Source of the DNA: Roseiarcus sp963807735
GTDB lineage: Bacteria; Pseudomonadota; Alphaproteobacteria; Rhizobiales; Beijerinckiaceae
Direction: 5' to 3'
Assembly (NCBI GenBank): GCA_963807735.1
Contig: CAWEDI010000018.1
Span: 305,799 to 369,798 of the forward strand
Length of the DNA: 64,000 bases
The notes beneath the pieces were generated by a model. The model saw only the letters and a list, made by a program, of their open reading frames with translations, was not told where the DNA came from and made no database searches. The position numbers and the translations under genes were made by a program. Positions 1 to 8,888 of this stretch are shown piece by piece. The number at the start of each line of letters is the position of its first letter. The first letter of the stretch is position 1.

Positions 1-1528
1 CGCGGGCGACGTCGGCGGCGAGGTCGAGCCCCTTTTGCGCCGTGAAGCGCCCGGCCCAGAACACCCGCTGGCGCCGGTTCGCGCCTTGCAGCAGGTTGCC
101 GGCGGCTTGCTCGGCGGCGGCCCCGTCGAGGCGAACGTCGACCGGCAGCGGCAGACAAAAGAACTTCGCGAGATCGGCGGCGTCGAAGCCGTGATCGGCG
201 GAGAACTCGTGGATCGTCCGGCCGTTGTCGCTGACGAGGGCGTCGAGATTGTCGATGGCGCGGCCGACGTGGGTCCAGGCGTAGCCGGCCCGCCGGCCGG
301 CGTCGTCGTAATCCTGGCAGAACGCGAACCCATAAAGTCGCATCAGCGGCTTCAGCGCGGCGCCGTATTTGACGATGAGGTCCCAGCCGAACCGGCTGTT
401 GACGACATAGAGATGCCGACACGCCGCGAAGCGCAGGAAATTGCAGAACGCGACATAGGTGTCGTTGACGTCATCGACCTCGCGGGCGATCCGCGCGACG
501 CTGAGCCGTTGCGACAGAGGCGCCCAGTCGAGCGCCTCGACTGCATCGTCCTGCGTGCAGACGATCAGCACGCGGATGTCGGGATCGCATTCCAACAGAC
601 CACGCGCGAGATGCAGGACGGCGCGGTCGGCGCCGCCGCGCTTCAGCCACGGCGTCATGATGACATGGGCGTGCGGGTAGCGTCCCGCCGCCTTGGCGAG
701 CAGCGGATAGAGCCGGAATTCGCGGCGATCGAGATCGTAGCCGTGCATCAGCGTCGTCGCGCCGACGTCGGCGAAGGGTTTGACGATATCGGGATCAAGC
801 GTCCCCGCCGCCTCGATTTGCGCCGCGACGCGGCCGATCGGCCCGCGATCGCGCGGCGTGCGCCGTCCCTCCGCCGCACCGATCCGCGCGTAGTGGAGCA
901 GCGGATTCATGCCGCGCGCGTCGGGATAGAGGCGCCAATAGCCGAAGCCGTCGAAATCGGCGGACGGATTGACCTCCTCGGCGTTGCTCGTCAGGTAGAA
1001 CAGCAACGCCGGGCGATCGTCGCTGGGCGATAGTCGGTCTTGCTGCGCCTTGAGATAGGCGGGATCGATGAGTTCATGCGGAGTCAGCTCGGCGCCGCGC
1101 GATTGCAGATAGGCGGTCAGCGGATCGCCGTTGAAGCCGGGCGCCAACTGCGACCTGATGAGCTTGAGATCGACGAGCGGGTGGGGGTTGCGACCCTCGT
1201 AACAGCCGTTTTCGACGTAATGACGCAACAGATTGACCCCCGCCGCGACGACGTCGGGATTGCGCTCGGCATAGAACGCCGAGTCGAACAGCGGGTGCGG
1301 CGGGATGCGCGCAGCGTCGCCGTCACGGACGAAATGTTCGAGCGGGTCGACCTGATCGAGCGATACCCCGCGCGCCCGGGCCGCGGCGGCGTAAAATCTG
1401 GCGTCGAACAGCGGCGAGAGGCGCAACTTCGCTATGGTCTCGGCCGCGCGCGGGTCTTCCGCCGCGGCGGCGGCATCGCCGCCGCTCAGCCGCAAGGCTG
1501 AGGCGACAGATTTCACCTCGAAGCGCAC
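1..1528 (-). CDS. Glycosyltransferase family 4-type enzyme with N-terminal repeats, cut by window edge
   Basis: Reading the minus strand from 1528 gives about 509 residues without a stop before the left edge, so the C-terminus is missing. The first ~230 residues carry repeats of the type HPLFDxxFY...NPDV...LxHYxxxG...GRxPHP, often seen at the front of polysaccharide glycosyltransferases. A GT-B N-terminal domain follows (TPWLKRGGADRAVLHLARGL), and the start of the nucleotide-sugar domain is visible near the edge (VFWAGRFTAQKGLDLA). I chose GTG at 1528 because GGAAGGAA lies 8 bases upstream. An in-frame ATG at 1564 is the alternative but has no clear ribosome site. It lies downstream of the fkbH-like gene in the capsule locus and probably adds a sugar to the repeat unit on the cytoplasmic side. 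Family assignment is firm; acceptor and donor are unknown. Confidence 0.82.
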   Translation of the reverse strand, partial: MRFEVKSVASALRLSGGDAAAAAEDPRAAETIAKLRLSPLFDARFYAAAARARGVSLDQVDPLEHFVRDGDAARIPPHPLFDSAFYAERNPDVVAAGVNLLRHYVENGCYEGRNPHPLVDLKLIRSQLAPGFNGDPLTAYLQSRGAELTPHELIDPAYLKAQQDRLSPSDDRPALLFYLTSNAEEVNPSADFDGFGYWRLYPDARGMNPLLHYARIGAAEGRRTPRDRGPIGRVAAQIEAAGTLDPDIVKPFADVGATTLMHGYDLDRREFRLYPLLAKAAGRYPHAHVIMTPWLKRGGADRAVLHLARGLLECDPDIRVLIVCTQDDAVEALDWAPLSQRLSVARIAREVDDVNDTYVAFCNFLRFAACRHLYVVNSRFGWDLIVKYGAALKPLMRLYGFAFCQDYDDAGRRAGYAWTHVGRAIDNLDALVSDNGRTIHEFSADHGFDAADLAKFFCLPLPVDVRLDGAAAEQAAGNLLQGANRRQRVFWAGRFTAQKGLDLAADVAR

Positions 1529-1618
1529 GCTGGGTCTTCCTTCCGCGGCGACACTTGTAAACATGTCTGTTGGGGCCAGGGAAGCGAAATCGCCGCGCCG
1601 CCGACGCGACGAGGACCA

Positions 1619-3421
1619 TCAAGCCCAATTGATCCACAGGTGCTTGGGGATTTCGCGCGCTGCGGGCGCTTCGTAGGCGAACTGGCCTCCGCCGAGTTTG
1701 ACGAAACCCGCCTTCTCGTAGACGTCGCGACAGGGCATATTGGCCGCCGTTTCGACGATCGTGGCCGTGATGGGTCGCAGGTCGCCGCCGCCGCGGATGG
1801 TGCGGATGAGGAAGTCAAGCACCCCGACCTCGACCTCAAGCCCCAGCACCCGGCAGCTCATCACGAATTGCGTCACCTTCATCGGTTGCAGCAGGATCAC
1901 GCCGACGAGTCCGTATTCGGTGAACTTGTCCTCGACGTTGAACGTGATGATCTGTCCGTCGTCGGCGAAGAACGCGTTGATTTCCTGAAGCGTCCAGCGC
2001 TTGCCGTCGGTGTTGAACTGGTTGGTCTTGTTGAGCAGTTCGAACGCGCGGGCGAAGCGCGGATCGCTGGCGCTGATGAAGCGGCCGACGGAGACGCGGG
2101 CGTTGAGGTTGGCCAGGAATTCCTCGCGCGTGAGCGAATTGCGCTCGGTCTCGCGCTCCATCTGCTTGCGCATCATGGTGTCGCGCTGCGCCGACTCGCG
2201 GGTCAGCACGCGGATTTGCGTCTCCGGCGCGGCGAGCAGGATGCGCCGGGTGTTGAACGGGTTGTCGCCGATCGTGCGCAGGCCCGGAAAGGCGGCGCGC
2301 ACCGATTCGCGCTCGACCGGATTGTCGTCGACGAACAGCACGTTGCGCGGCGTCAGGCTCACCGAGGCAATGATGCGGCCGATGCTTTCGGCTTTCGTCT
2401 GCCAGCCAATCTCGACGGCGACGAAATCCTCGAGCTTGATCCATTGCAGCGGCACCGCGCGCGACCAGCGCTCGCGCACCAGTTCCGGGCTGTTCTTCGA
2501 GCACACGGCGACGAGAATGCCGCGCGCCTTAAGATGGTGGATCGCCTCGTGGACGCCGAGCGGCCATCCCTCCCACACCGGCCGCTCGACGCCGTCCTGG
2601 TAGTGTTCGCCGATCAGGCCGCGCCACAGGGTGTCGTCGAGGTCGAAGATGACCAGCTTGACGCTGTCGATCTGCTGAATGATCCGGTAGTTGTATTCGC
2701 AAGCCCGCCAGATCGCGTCGATGAAATGCAGGCGCTGGCTGAAGCTGATTTCGCCGAGCGGCGGCACTTTTTCGATGCGATCTTTCTCCATCCGCACCCA
2801 ATCGGGGAACCAGTAGCCGCCGTGGGTGAAGAACGAGATGTTGTCGTCGTAGAAGTGGCGTTTGCCCATCGTCGAGGCGATGCCCTCGGCGTCGATCAGA
2901 TAGACGTTGCTGTATCCGGCGATCAGCTCGTTAAGCGTCGTGTTGAGGCTCTCGACGAGCGTGCGCAGATCGTACGTCGAGCCGACCGCCTCGATGCCAA
3001 CCACCGGCGGGAGTTGCGGCACGATGAAGTTCTGCACGAAGGTGAGTAGCCGGTAGCGCTTGTTGTACTTCAGCGCATAGTCGAGCATCAGCTTCAGCGC
3101 CTGATGGGCGTTCTTGACGATTTCCTTGTTCATCTTCGGATTGAGGAAATTTCCGAAGCGGACGATGACATCGCCAATGATGCTGCGGATCGGCAACTGG
3201 ATGTATTGGAAATCGTAGGCGCCTATGGGGGCAGGCGGCTCGTCGCGCAATTCCGCGATGTTGTTGTAGAGAACGAAGTCGAAGGCCGTCTCGGGGTGAC
3301 GCTCCGACAGCGCCCGCACCGACGTGTCAAGCATGCAGGAGCCGATCAGCAGGCAGCGCTTGAACTTGATTTCGCTTGCTTGCAGATCCCTGGGGAACAG
3401 GTAGTCGGCGATATCAAGCAT
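1619..3421 (-). CDS. FkbH-like HAD-superfamily protein with C-terminal GNAT domain
   Basis: A 600-residue protein. The N-terminal ~230 residues look like the SGNH-like FkbH N-domain (LIGSCMLDTS near residue 25 and a late FFTHGGYW). A HAD phosphatase domain follows at about 255-400, with the DxDxT signature in VIFDLDDTLW, then SKNSPE and FVDDNPVE. The last ~150 residues resemble a GNAT acyltransferase fold (RVLGLEVEVGVLDF). FkbH proteins load a glyceryl unit from 1,3-bisphosphoglycerate onto an acyl-carrier protein; relatives in surface-polysaccharide loci are thought to supply acyl or glyceryl decorations. Start ATG at 3421 is preceded by GGAG six bases upstream; a longer reading from 3475 begins with low-complexity residues and is unlikely. 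No carrier protein is visible in the window. The upstream 250 bases to kpsM hold no gene I can support. Confidence 0.88.
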   Translation of the reverse strand: MLDIADYLFPRDLQASEIKFKRCLLIGSCMLDTSVRALSERHPETAFDFVLYNNIAELRDEPPAPIGAYDFQYIQLPIRSIIGDVIVRFGNFLNPKMNKEIVKNAHQALKLMLDYALKYNKRYRLLTFVQNFIVPQLPPVVGIEAVGSTYDLRTLVESLNTTLNELIAGYSNVYLIDAEGIASTMGKRHFYDDNISFFTHGGYWFPDWVRMEKDRIEKVPPLGEISFSQRLHFIDAIWRACEYNYRIIQQIDSVKLVIFDLDDTLWRGLIGEHYQDGVERPVWEGWPLGVHEAIHHLKARGILVAVCSKNSPELVRERWSRAVPLQWIKLEDFVAVEIGWQTKAESIGRIIASVSLTPRNVLFVDDNPVERESVRAAFPGLRTIGDNPFNTRRILLAAPETQIRVLTRESAQRDTMMRKQMERETERNSLTREEFLANLNARVSVGRFISASDPRFARAFELLNKTNQFNTDGKRWTLQEINAFFADDGQIITFNVEDKFTEYGLVGVILLQPMKVTQFVMSCRVLGLEVEVGVLDFLIRTIRGGGDLRPITATIVETAANMPCRDVYEKAGFVKLGGGQFAYEAPAAREIPKHLWINWA

Positions 3422-3672
3422 TACGATCTCCAAATCCCCGCCGCCGCCCGGAGGGGCGCGAGGGCGCGCGTGCATTCGGCGCCGGGGCTCCGCGTGGCGG
3501 CGTCGCTCCGGCGAGAAAGGTCGATCGAATCGTCAAGTCCCGCATTGCCGTGGATCAGGCCCGCCCCGAACAGCCACGAACTCCCCGCATTACGCGCGGC
3601 GTAAAATAATTGCCGACGGGACGCAAGGCGACGGTTCGCCGTCCTCGTCCGCGGAGCAAAGGGGCGAACGCG

Positions 3673-4473
3673 TCATTTGAGGATCTGGCCGCGGGTGGTG
3701 CGTTCGAGCACAAATCCGCCGATCACGGCGCAGAGCGCGAAAATCAGCATGTAGGTCTTGTCGAGCACGCCGGAGCCGTAGCCCTCGTAATAGGCCGAGC
3801 GCATCCATTCAACCCCTTGCAGGGCGGGATTGTAGCTCAGCCAATAGCGCGCCACTTCGGGCAGCGAATCGGGCACGATCATCACGCCCGAGGCGATCCA
3901 CATGATGATGGCGAACAGCGCATAGCCGGTCACCCAGAACGGAAACATCGCCGCGATCACGCCGTTGATGAGCCCGAAACCGAGTCCGAGCAGCATGCTC
4001 GCTCCCAGCGCCGCCAGCGCCTGCAACGGATCGGCCGGAAAGAACGGAATGTCGAGGAGGGCGTAGAGAAGCATCATGATCGACGCGACGAGCCCGGCGT
4101 TGAGCACTTCCAGCACGCCGCGGGCGAGCAGAACGTCCATCGGCTTGACGATGGGGTAGCCGAGCAGCGGCTTGTTGAGCACGAGGCCGAGCATCGTGTA
4201 GCGCGACATGTAGTTGAACGCGGTGAACGGCACGAGCCCGGTCGCAAACCACAACGGCGCGCTCTCGCCGAACGGCACGGTGCGGTTCGCCAAGGCGTTG
4301 ATGCCGAGCAAAATCAGAATATTGGCGAGCGGCCAGGCGACGGCGATGAGAAAGCCGGCGGCGACGCCGAAGAACCGGGTCCGCACGTCGCGCAACATGA
4401 GGGCGTTGATGACGCGCAACTCGACGCGCAACGTCGTCCACCCGGTCTCCTTGCCCTCGACCAATAGCGCCAT
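3673..4473 (-). CDS. kpsM: Capsular polysaccharide ABC exporter, permease (KpsM/CtrC type)
   Basis: A 266-residue inner-membrane protein of the ABC-2 polysaccharide export type, near the usual ~260 for KpsM/BexB/CtrC. A short amphipathic N-terminus leads into about six membrane spans: one around FLIAVAWPLANILILLGI, one after PLWFATGLVPF, then four from residue ~130 to the end. It should form the channel half of the transporter, paired with the ATPase encoded at 8178-8831. It is the last gene of a tightly packed minus-strand export operon; only six bases separate it from the upstream co-polymerase. Family is clear; the polysaccharide is unknown. Confidence 0.9.
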   Translation of the reverse strand: MALLVEGKETGWTTLRVELRVINALMLRDVRTRFFGVAAGFLIAVAWPLANILILLGINALANRTVPFGESAPLWFATGLVPFTAFNYMSRYTMLGLVLNKPLLGYPIVKPMDVLLARGVLEVLNAGLVASIMMLLYALLDIPFFPADPLQALAALGASMLLGLGFGLINGVIAAMFPFWVTGYALFAIIMWIASGVMIVPDSLPEVARYWLSYNPALQGVEWMRSAYYEGYGSGVLDKTYMLIFALCAVIGGFVLERTTRGQILK

Positions 4474-4479
4474 TTCGCC

Positions 4480-5757
4480 TCACACTCGGTGATCTTCGAC
4501 CACGGCGACGGCCATGGCGCCGATGCCCCAGAGAATCGTCAGCACCGCCCAGATCGCCAGCGATGTCCAGAACCGCTGCGGAAATTCCGCGTCCTCCGGC
4601 AGCGCCGGCGGCACGAACGCCTCGATGAAGATGCCCTGCGCCTCCCCCCGCAGCCGCGCGCGTTCGAGGCCCTCGCCGGCGAGTTCGTACATTTTCTGGG
4701 CGAATTGGCTGCGCACCTCCAATTCCTCGTACTTCGGAATCACGCTGGCGATCGTCGCGTTGATCTGCCCCGCGCCGGTCAGCTTTCCGCGCTCAACGGC
4801 GATTTGCTTGTCGAGCATGTCGAGGCGGGTCTTCAGCGCCTGGACCGTCGGCGCCTCGATCGACATCGCCTGGGTCGAAACAGAATATTCGCTTTCCAGA
4901 TGAATGCGCTGCCCCAAAAGTTCGGTGAGGATCAGCCCGGTCTGTTTGGCCTCGCTGGTCGGGTCGATCAGCCCGACCTTCTCACGTAGCGCTTTCAGGT
5001 CGGCGAGCGACGCGACGACGCGCTTCTCCGAGCGATCCACCTCCGCTTCCGCTATCTTCGTCGTATATTGCCGGGACCGGGCCGAGACCGCGTTGGCGAG
5101 CGCTTCACTCGCTTCCACGACGGCGCGACAGACCGCCACGGCGTCCTCGGGACGGAACGCCTTGACGGTCACGGTGACGATGCCGGACGGCGCGTCGATA
5201 TAGGCGCTGACCATCGACCGCCAATAGGCGAGCAGCCGCTCGGCGGTCGGATCCTGGTCGAGACGCGCCCAGAAATCGGCGCCCGGCCGCCGGAATATCT
5301 CGCGCAGGTTCAGCGTTTTGGAGACGTCGTCGATCGCGGCGCGGCTGCGGATATAGGCGGCCACCATATAGGCGTCCTGGTTCGCCATGCCGCCGCCGCC
5401 CGCGCCTTTCATGGCCGACTTCAGCTTGTCGATCTTGTCGGACGACAGTTCATATTTTGAACTGACCACCGCGAACCGGGCTTCCGCCGCGTACTGGTCG
5501 GAAGCGATCAGCGCCAGATAGAGCGTCGCGATGATCGCCGGCGCCGCGACGAGAATGAGAAAGCTCAACAGATACCTGCGCCCGCCGGAGGCTGTGAGCG
5601 GCGCCGCATCGACGTCCGCCTGCGCCGATCTGCGGCTGACCTTCGCCAGCAGTTGCGACCAGTGAGCGGGAGAAAGCGCGGCGCGGCCGACCAGGGTCAG
5701 CTTCGGCGTGACCGCTTCCCGCTCTAAAATCTCGGCCTTCGATTCAGCCATCGGCAC
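4480..5757 (-). CDS. kpsE: Capsule export inner-membrane co-polymerase, KpsE/CtrB family (copy 1)
   Basis: A 425-residue protein with the two-span layout of KpsE/CtrB/BexC. There is one transmembrane helix at about residues 63-86 (LLSFLILVAAPAIIATLYLA), a large periplasmic domain with long predicted coiled coil (about 225-300 and 335-370), and a second helix near 398-420 followed by a short tail. Such proteins bridge the ABC exporter to the outer-membrane secretin. The periplasmic motif SDQYAAEARFAVVSS matches SDQYVSEAQFTVTT in the second copy at 6861-8156, so the two are paralogues. Start ATG at 5757; an ATG two codons later is equally possible. The gene ends six bases before kpsM. Confidence 0.88.
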   Translation of the reverse strand: MPMAESKAEILEREAVTPKLTLVGRAALSPAHWSQLLAKVSRRSAQADVDAAPLTASGGRRYLLSFLILVAAPAIIATLYLALIASDQYAAEARFAVVSSKYELSSDKIDKLKSAMKGAGGGGMANQDAYMVAAYIRSRAAIDDVSKTLNLREIFRRPGADFWARLDQDPTAERLLAYWRSMVSAYIDAPSGIVTVTVKAFRPEDAVAVCRAVVEASEALANAVSARSRQYTTKIAEAEVDRSEKRVVASLADLKALREKVGLIDPTSEAKQTGLILTELLGQRIHLESEYSVSTQAMSIEAPTVQALKTRLDMLDKQIAVERGKLTGAGQINATIASVIPKYEELEVRSQFAQKMYELAGEGLERARLRGEAQGIFIEAFVPPALPEDAEFPQRFWTSLAIWAVLTILWGIGAMAVAVVEDHRV

Positions 5758-5775
5758 CTCGCATCCCGTCGCCTT

Positions 5776-6852
5776 CTACGCCGATACCGGCAATTTGGCG
5801 CCCGGCGCGCCGGGAGCTACGCCGGCCTTCCGGTAGGCTTCGGCGATGTGACTGTAAAGATGAAGATCAAGTTCAAGCAAACCGTCAACGGCGCGCGACG
5901 ATTTCAGCAGCTTGGCGAGCGCCGTCACCCCCGGCAGCCGGTCGACCGCCGGGAAGGACGCGAGCGGAACCTCGGTCAGCTCCGCCAACGCCTTGAGAAA
6001 CACGTTCGGCGCGCGCCGCAGCCCGACGATCTCGAACGTCGACAACGCGTCGAGCGCCAGCGTCAAGGCGCGCGGACTCAGCGTTTCTTCCGGAAACAGG
6101 CTGGTCAATTGCATGGTGACCGGGTTCGACAACAGCGCCGCGACGTCGCGCGGCATGTCCCGCAGCACGCGCGATATGGCGCGCTCGTCCGTCAATGACA
6201 GCGAGGCCGCGAAGGCGATCAGCGGCTTCAGGGCGTTGGAGTCGCGCTCGCCGAGCAATTCGGCGCCCATTTCGCTCATCTGCCGCAACACCAGCAACCG
6301 CTCCGCCAGCTCCTCGTAGGGATGGTGCATGATGAACACGGTCTGGAAATAGGATTGCAGATAATGCTCGACGGACTTGTACAAAATGCGCCCGGAAAGA
6401 TAGACAGAATCGAGGTGCCAAAGGGTAAGTAGCTGCATGAACGTTTCGCGGCCATGATTTTCCACACGAGTGGCGTAATATTGAAACTTTGGATCGACCG
6501 TCTGGTCGATGCGCCAAAGCGGCAACAGGTGGGTTTCCAGTCTGAAAATCTTCTTCGAAATATGCGCCGGCTTGCGCCGGCGAAATAGGAGTTGGTTCGA
6601 GTCTTTCTCCCACAGCTCCAGATCTTCGTATTTATCGAGATTGGGGCAATTGTAGATGTCGATATAGTATCGGCAATTGTGCGTTACGTGGCGGTTCGGC
6701 GCCACCTGGTATTCCATGGGGTGATTGGCGCGCGAGGTGAAGATGTCGCGGCCGGCGTTGCGCAGGACGACGGTGGCGTATTTGTCGTAAGCGTCCGGGA
6801 TGACATAGCCTTTGATGATGACGCCGACGTCGCCCTCGAGGTTGAACAACAT
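5776..6852 (-). CDS. Unknown 358-residue protein between the two KpsE-type genes
   Basis: I do not recognise this family. No signal peptide or membrane span is evident, so it is probably cytoplasmic. The first ~95 residues alternate hydrophobic and polar residues with many Tyr, Asn and Asp (GVIIKGYVIPDAYDKY, RYYIDIYNCPNLDKYEDLEL), suggesting a beta-sandwich. The rest looks alpha-helical with Leu/Ala-rich stretches (LLLVLRQMSEMGAELL region). It lies within the export operon, 8 bases after the upstream kpsE-type gene and 18 before the next. Co-transcription suggests a role in polysaccharide export or in recognising the chain, but this is inference from position only. Base composition matches its neighbours, although the 6300-6720 stretch is locally AT-richer. 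Confidence 0.8.
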   Translation of the reverse strand: MLFNLEGDVGVIIKGYVIPDAYDKYATVVLRNAGRDIFTSRANHPMEYQVAPNRHVTHNCRYYIDIYNCPNLDKYEDLELWEKDSNQLLFRRRKPAHISKKIFRLETHLLPLWRIDQTVDPKFQYYATRVENHGRETFMQLLTLWHLDSVYLSGRILYKSVEHYLQSYFQTVFIMHHPYEELAERLLVLRQMSEMGAELLGERDSNALKPLIAFAASLSLTDERAISRVLRDMPRDVAALLSNPVTMQLTSLFPEETLSPRALTLALDALSTFEIVGLRRAPNVFLKALAELTEVPLASFPAVDRLPGVTALAKLLKSSRAVDGLLELDLHLYSHIAEAYRKAGVAPGAPGAKLPVSA

Positions 6853-6860
6853 TGCGAACC

Positions 6861-8156
6861 TCAGGCCATGTTGTTCCTGACGAGCACCCCTATGCCGCAG
6901 AGCAATGACCAGAGGATCATGCCTCCGCCGGCCACAAGCAAGGTGAGGAGTCCGCGTCGCGGGTAAAGCGCTTCCTGGGGCGTCGCCGGATAGACGAAAG
7001 TCTTGAAATAGAGCTGCTGGTTCTCCGCGTTCATTCGGGCGGCCTCCAGTGCCGAGGCGGCGGTGGCGTAGATTTTTTCGGCGACCTTGCGCTCCATGTC
7101 CAGTTCGTCGAAGCGGGTCATCGCCTGCGCGACCGTCGTCTGGCCGACGCCGGGCTTGTCACCGCCCGCGGCCGTGGTCAGCTTGCTCTCGATGTCCTGG
7201 AGTTGCTTGCGGGTGACGTCGATGCGAGTGCTGAGCTCGCGCATCTGCGGGGCGTCGGCGGCGACATATTTCAGCGAGGCGTCGTATTGGCCCTGCAGCG
7301 AAAGCAGATGGCTCTTTGCGTCGTGCACCAGATTGTTCAACGCCTCCTCGGACTTGTCCGCCTCGACGATGCCGGAGAGGTTTCGCTCCGTCTCCAGGTC
7401 GGCGAGCGCCTTCGCCACCCGCTGCGAAGCGCGCGACACTTCCGTTTCGGCGTTGACCACGGCGTCGCGATCCATGCGCGCATTGAGGTCGTTGACCATC
7501 TGTTCGCAGGCCTCCAGCGCGCCGTCGGCGACGCTTCGGGCGTCCTGTTGCGTGAACGCGTAGACCTTCAAGTCGATGATGCCCGCCGGCATCAGGATCG
7601 CCGCCGACGACATCGACTTCCAATACTTGACGAAGCGTTCGATCGGCTTGTCCTTCTTGAACCGCGCGAGCCAGTCCGCCTCGGGCCGCGAATATACCGT
7701 GCGCAAGCCGACTTCGCGCTCCAGCTTCTCCACCGCGGCGCGGCTCTGGATGTAGTTGATGACGATCTGGGTATCCTGGATCATCGCGATCGCCGGCACC
7801 CCAGTCATCGACGCCATACCGTCCGGCACCGGCGTGTCGGCGGTCGTGACCGTGAATTGCGCCTCGGAGACGTATTGGTCCGAGGCGAAGCCGTACATGT
7901 AGATCGCGGTCAGCAGCGTCGGCAGCACGACGAAAGCCGCGAAACTGCCGAGCACCAGGGCGCGGATAGCGCGTGCGCCGCGTCGCGCCTGGAAGCCGGT
8001 GCGGTAACGCGAATCGCGCGAGCGCAGCGAGACGCGGCTGCGCCGCGCCGCGTCGCTCAGCGCCACCGACACCGCGCGGATGCGTTCGAGCGTCGTTCCC
8101 GACGACGAGGCGCGCGGGTCTTCCTCTAACTCGAGTTGAGTGTCGTCCTCGTCCAT
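6861..8156 (-). CDS. kpsE: Capsule export inner-membrane co-polymerase, KpsE/CtrB family (copy 2)
   Basis: A 431-residue paralogue of the protein at 4480-5757. An acidic N-terminus (MDEDDTQLELEEDP) is followed by an Arg-rich segment, a transmembrane helix at about 66-90, a coiled-coil periplasmic domain, and a second helix near 405-427 ending in VRNNMA. Shared signatures with copy 1 include SDQY, the YIQSRAAVEKLEREVGLR/YIRSRAAIDDVSKTLNLR region, and the LYFKTFVYPATPQEALYPRR/IFIEAFVPPALPEDAEFPQR segment just before the last helix. It starts 21 bases after kpsT. Two such proteins in one operon are unusual: they could form a mixed oligomer or serve two polymers. Confidence 0.87.
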   Translation of the reverse strand: MDEDDTQLELEEDPRASSSGTTLERIRAVSVALSDAARRSRVSLRSRDSRYRTGFQARRGARAIRALVLGSFAAFVVLPTLLTAIYMYGFASDQYVSEAQFTVTTADTPVPDGMASMTGVPAIAMIQDTQIVINYIQSRAAVEKLEREVGLRTVYSRPEADWLARFKKDKPIERFVKYWKSMSSAAILMPAGIIDLKVYAFTQQDARSVADGALEACEQMVNDLNARMDRDAVVNAETEVSRASQRVAKALADLETERNLSGIVEADKSEEALNNLVHDAKSHLLSLQGQYDASLKYVAADAPQMRELSTRIDVTRKQLQDIESKLTTAAGGDKPGVGQTTVAQAMTRFDELDMERKVAEKIYATAASALEAARMNAENQQLYFKTFVYPATPQEALYPRRGLLTLLVAGGGMILWSLLCGIGVLVRNNMA

Positions 8157-8177
8157 GCCTCAGTCGTTTCGCAGCCT

Positions 8178-8831
8178 TCAGCGGTTCAGTCGGTTGTAGG
8201 CGGCGATCGCGCCGTCGAGGTCCGGGAACATGATGATCTGCCCGTCGACGATGACGCCGCCGCGATCGCAATATTCCTTCACCGTCTGCATCGAATGGGA
8301 CACCATGATGACATCCGCACTCTTGCGCCGCGCCTCGAAGGCCTGCCGGCAACGCTCCTGAAATCGCGAATCGCCGACCGCCGTGATCTCGTCCACCAGG
8401 TAGCACTCGAAGTCGATCGCCATCGACAGGCCGAACGACAGGCGCGCCATCATGCCCGACGAATAGGTTCTGATCGGCGCATCCATATAGTCGCCGATTT
8501 CGGAAAAGTCGTCGACAAAGTCCAGCGTCTTGCGCACGTCGGCGCCGTAGGCGCGCGCGACGAACTTCACATTCTCCCGGCCGGTCATCAGCGGATGGAA
8601 GCCGGTGGCGAAGCCGAGCGGCCAGGAGACGCGGACGGTGCGTTGCACGCGGCCCGAATTCGGCAGCTCGGTGCCGCCGATCAGCCGCATCGTCGTCGAT
8701 TTGCCCGCGCCGTTGACGCCCATCAGCCCATAGGAATGGCCGGTTTCGAACAGCACCGTGACGTGGTCCAGCACAATCTTGAGGATTCCGGCGCTGCGAT
8801 AGAACTTGAACACCCGGTCGAGTTTTATCAT
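8178..8831 (-). CDS. kpsT: Capsular polysaccharide ABC exporter, ATPase (KpsT/CtrD type)
   Basis: A 217-residue ATPase, the usual length for KpsT. Walker A is GVNGAGKST at residues 38-46. The signature loop YSSGMMARLSFGLSMA precedes Walker B CYLVDEI, and the switch histidine is in MVSHSMQT. It drives export through the KpsM pore. I chose ATG at 8831: GGAG sits 4-8 bases upstream and the family begins with this MIKLDRVFKFY-type start. A longer open frame upstream to 9773 is antisense to the neighbouring glycosyltransferase and is not real. It is the first gene of the export operon and diverges from the glycosyltransferase at 8889, with 57 bases between the two starts that must hold both promoters. 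Confidence 0.93.
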   Translation of the reverse strand: MIKLDRVFKFYRSAGILKIVLDHVTVLFETGHSYGLMGVNGAGKSTTMRLIGGTELPNSGRVQRTVRVSWPLGFATGFHPLMTGRENVKFVARAYGADVRKTLDFVDDFSEIGDYMDAPIRTYSSGMMARLSFGLSMAIDFECYLVDEITAVGDSRFQERCRQAFEARRKSADVIMVSHSMQTVKEYCDRGGVIVDGQIIMFPDLDGAIAAYNRLNR

Positions 8832-8888
8832 CACGCTCCATCGACGAATGCGCCGGCGCGGGATCCGGCGGCGTCGCGTGGAGCGTGC

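Noticed and set aside
35..3049. Long plus-strand open frames across 35-1501 and 1640-3049
   Set aside because: They are antisense to the GT4 and FkbH-like genes and encode Arg/Asp/Val/Gly-rich peptides typical of the complementary strand of GC-rich genes; the minus-strand readings have clear domains.
8136..8888. N-terminal extension of the GT2 gene to 8136
   Set aside because: This part is antisense to kpsT and unlike any glycosyltransferase; a good ribosome site marks 8889.
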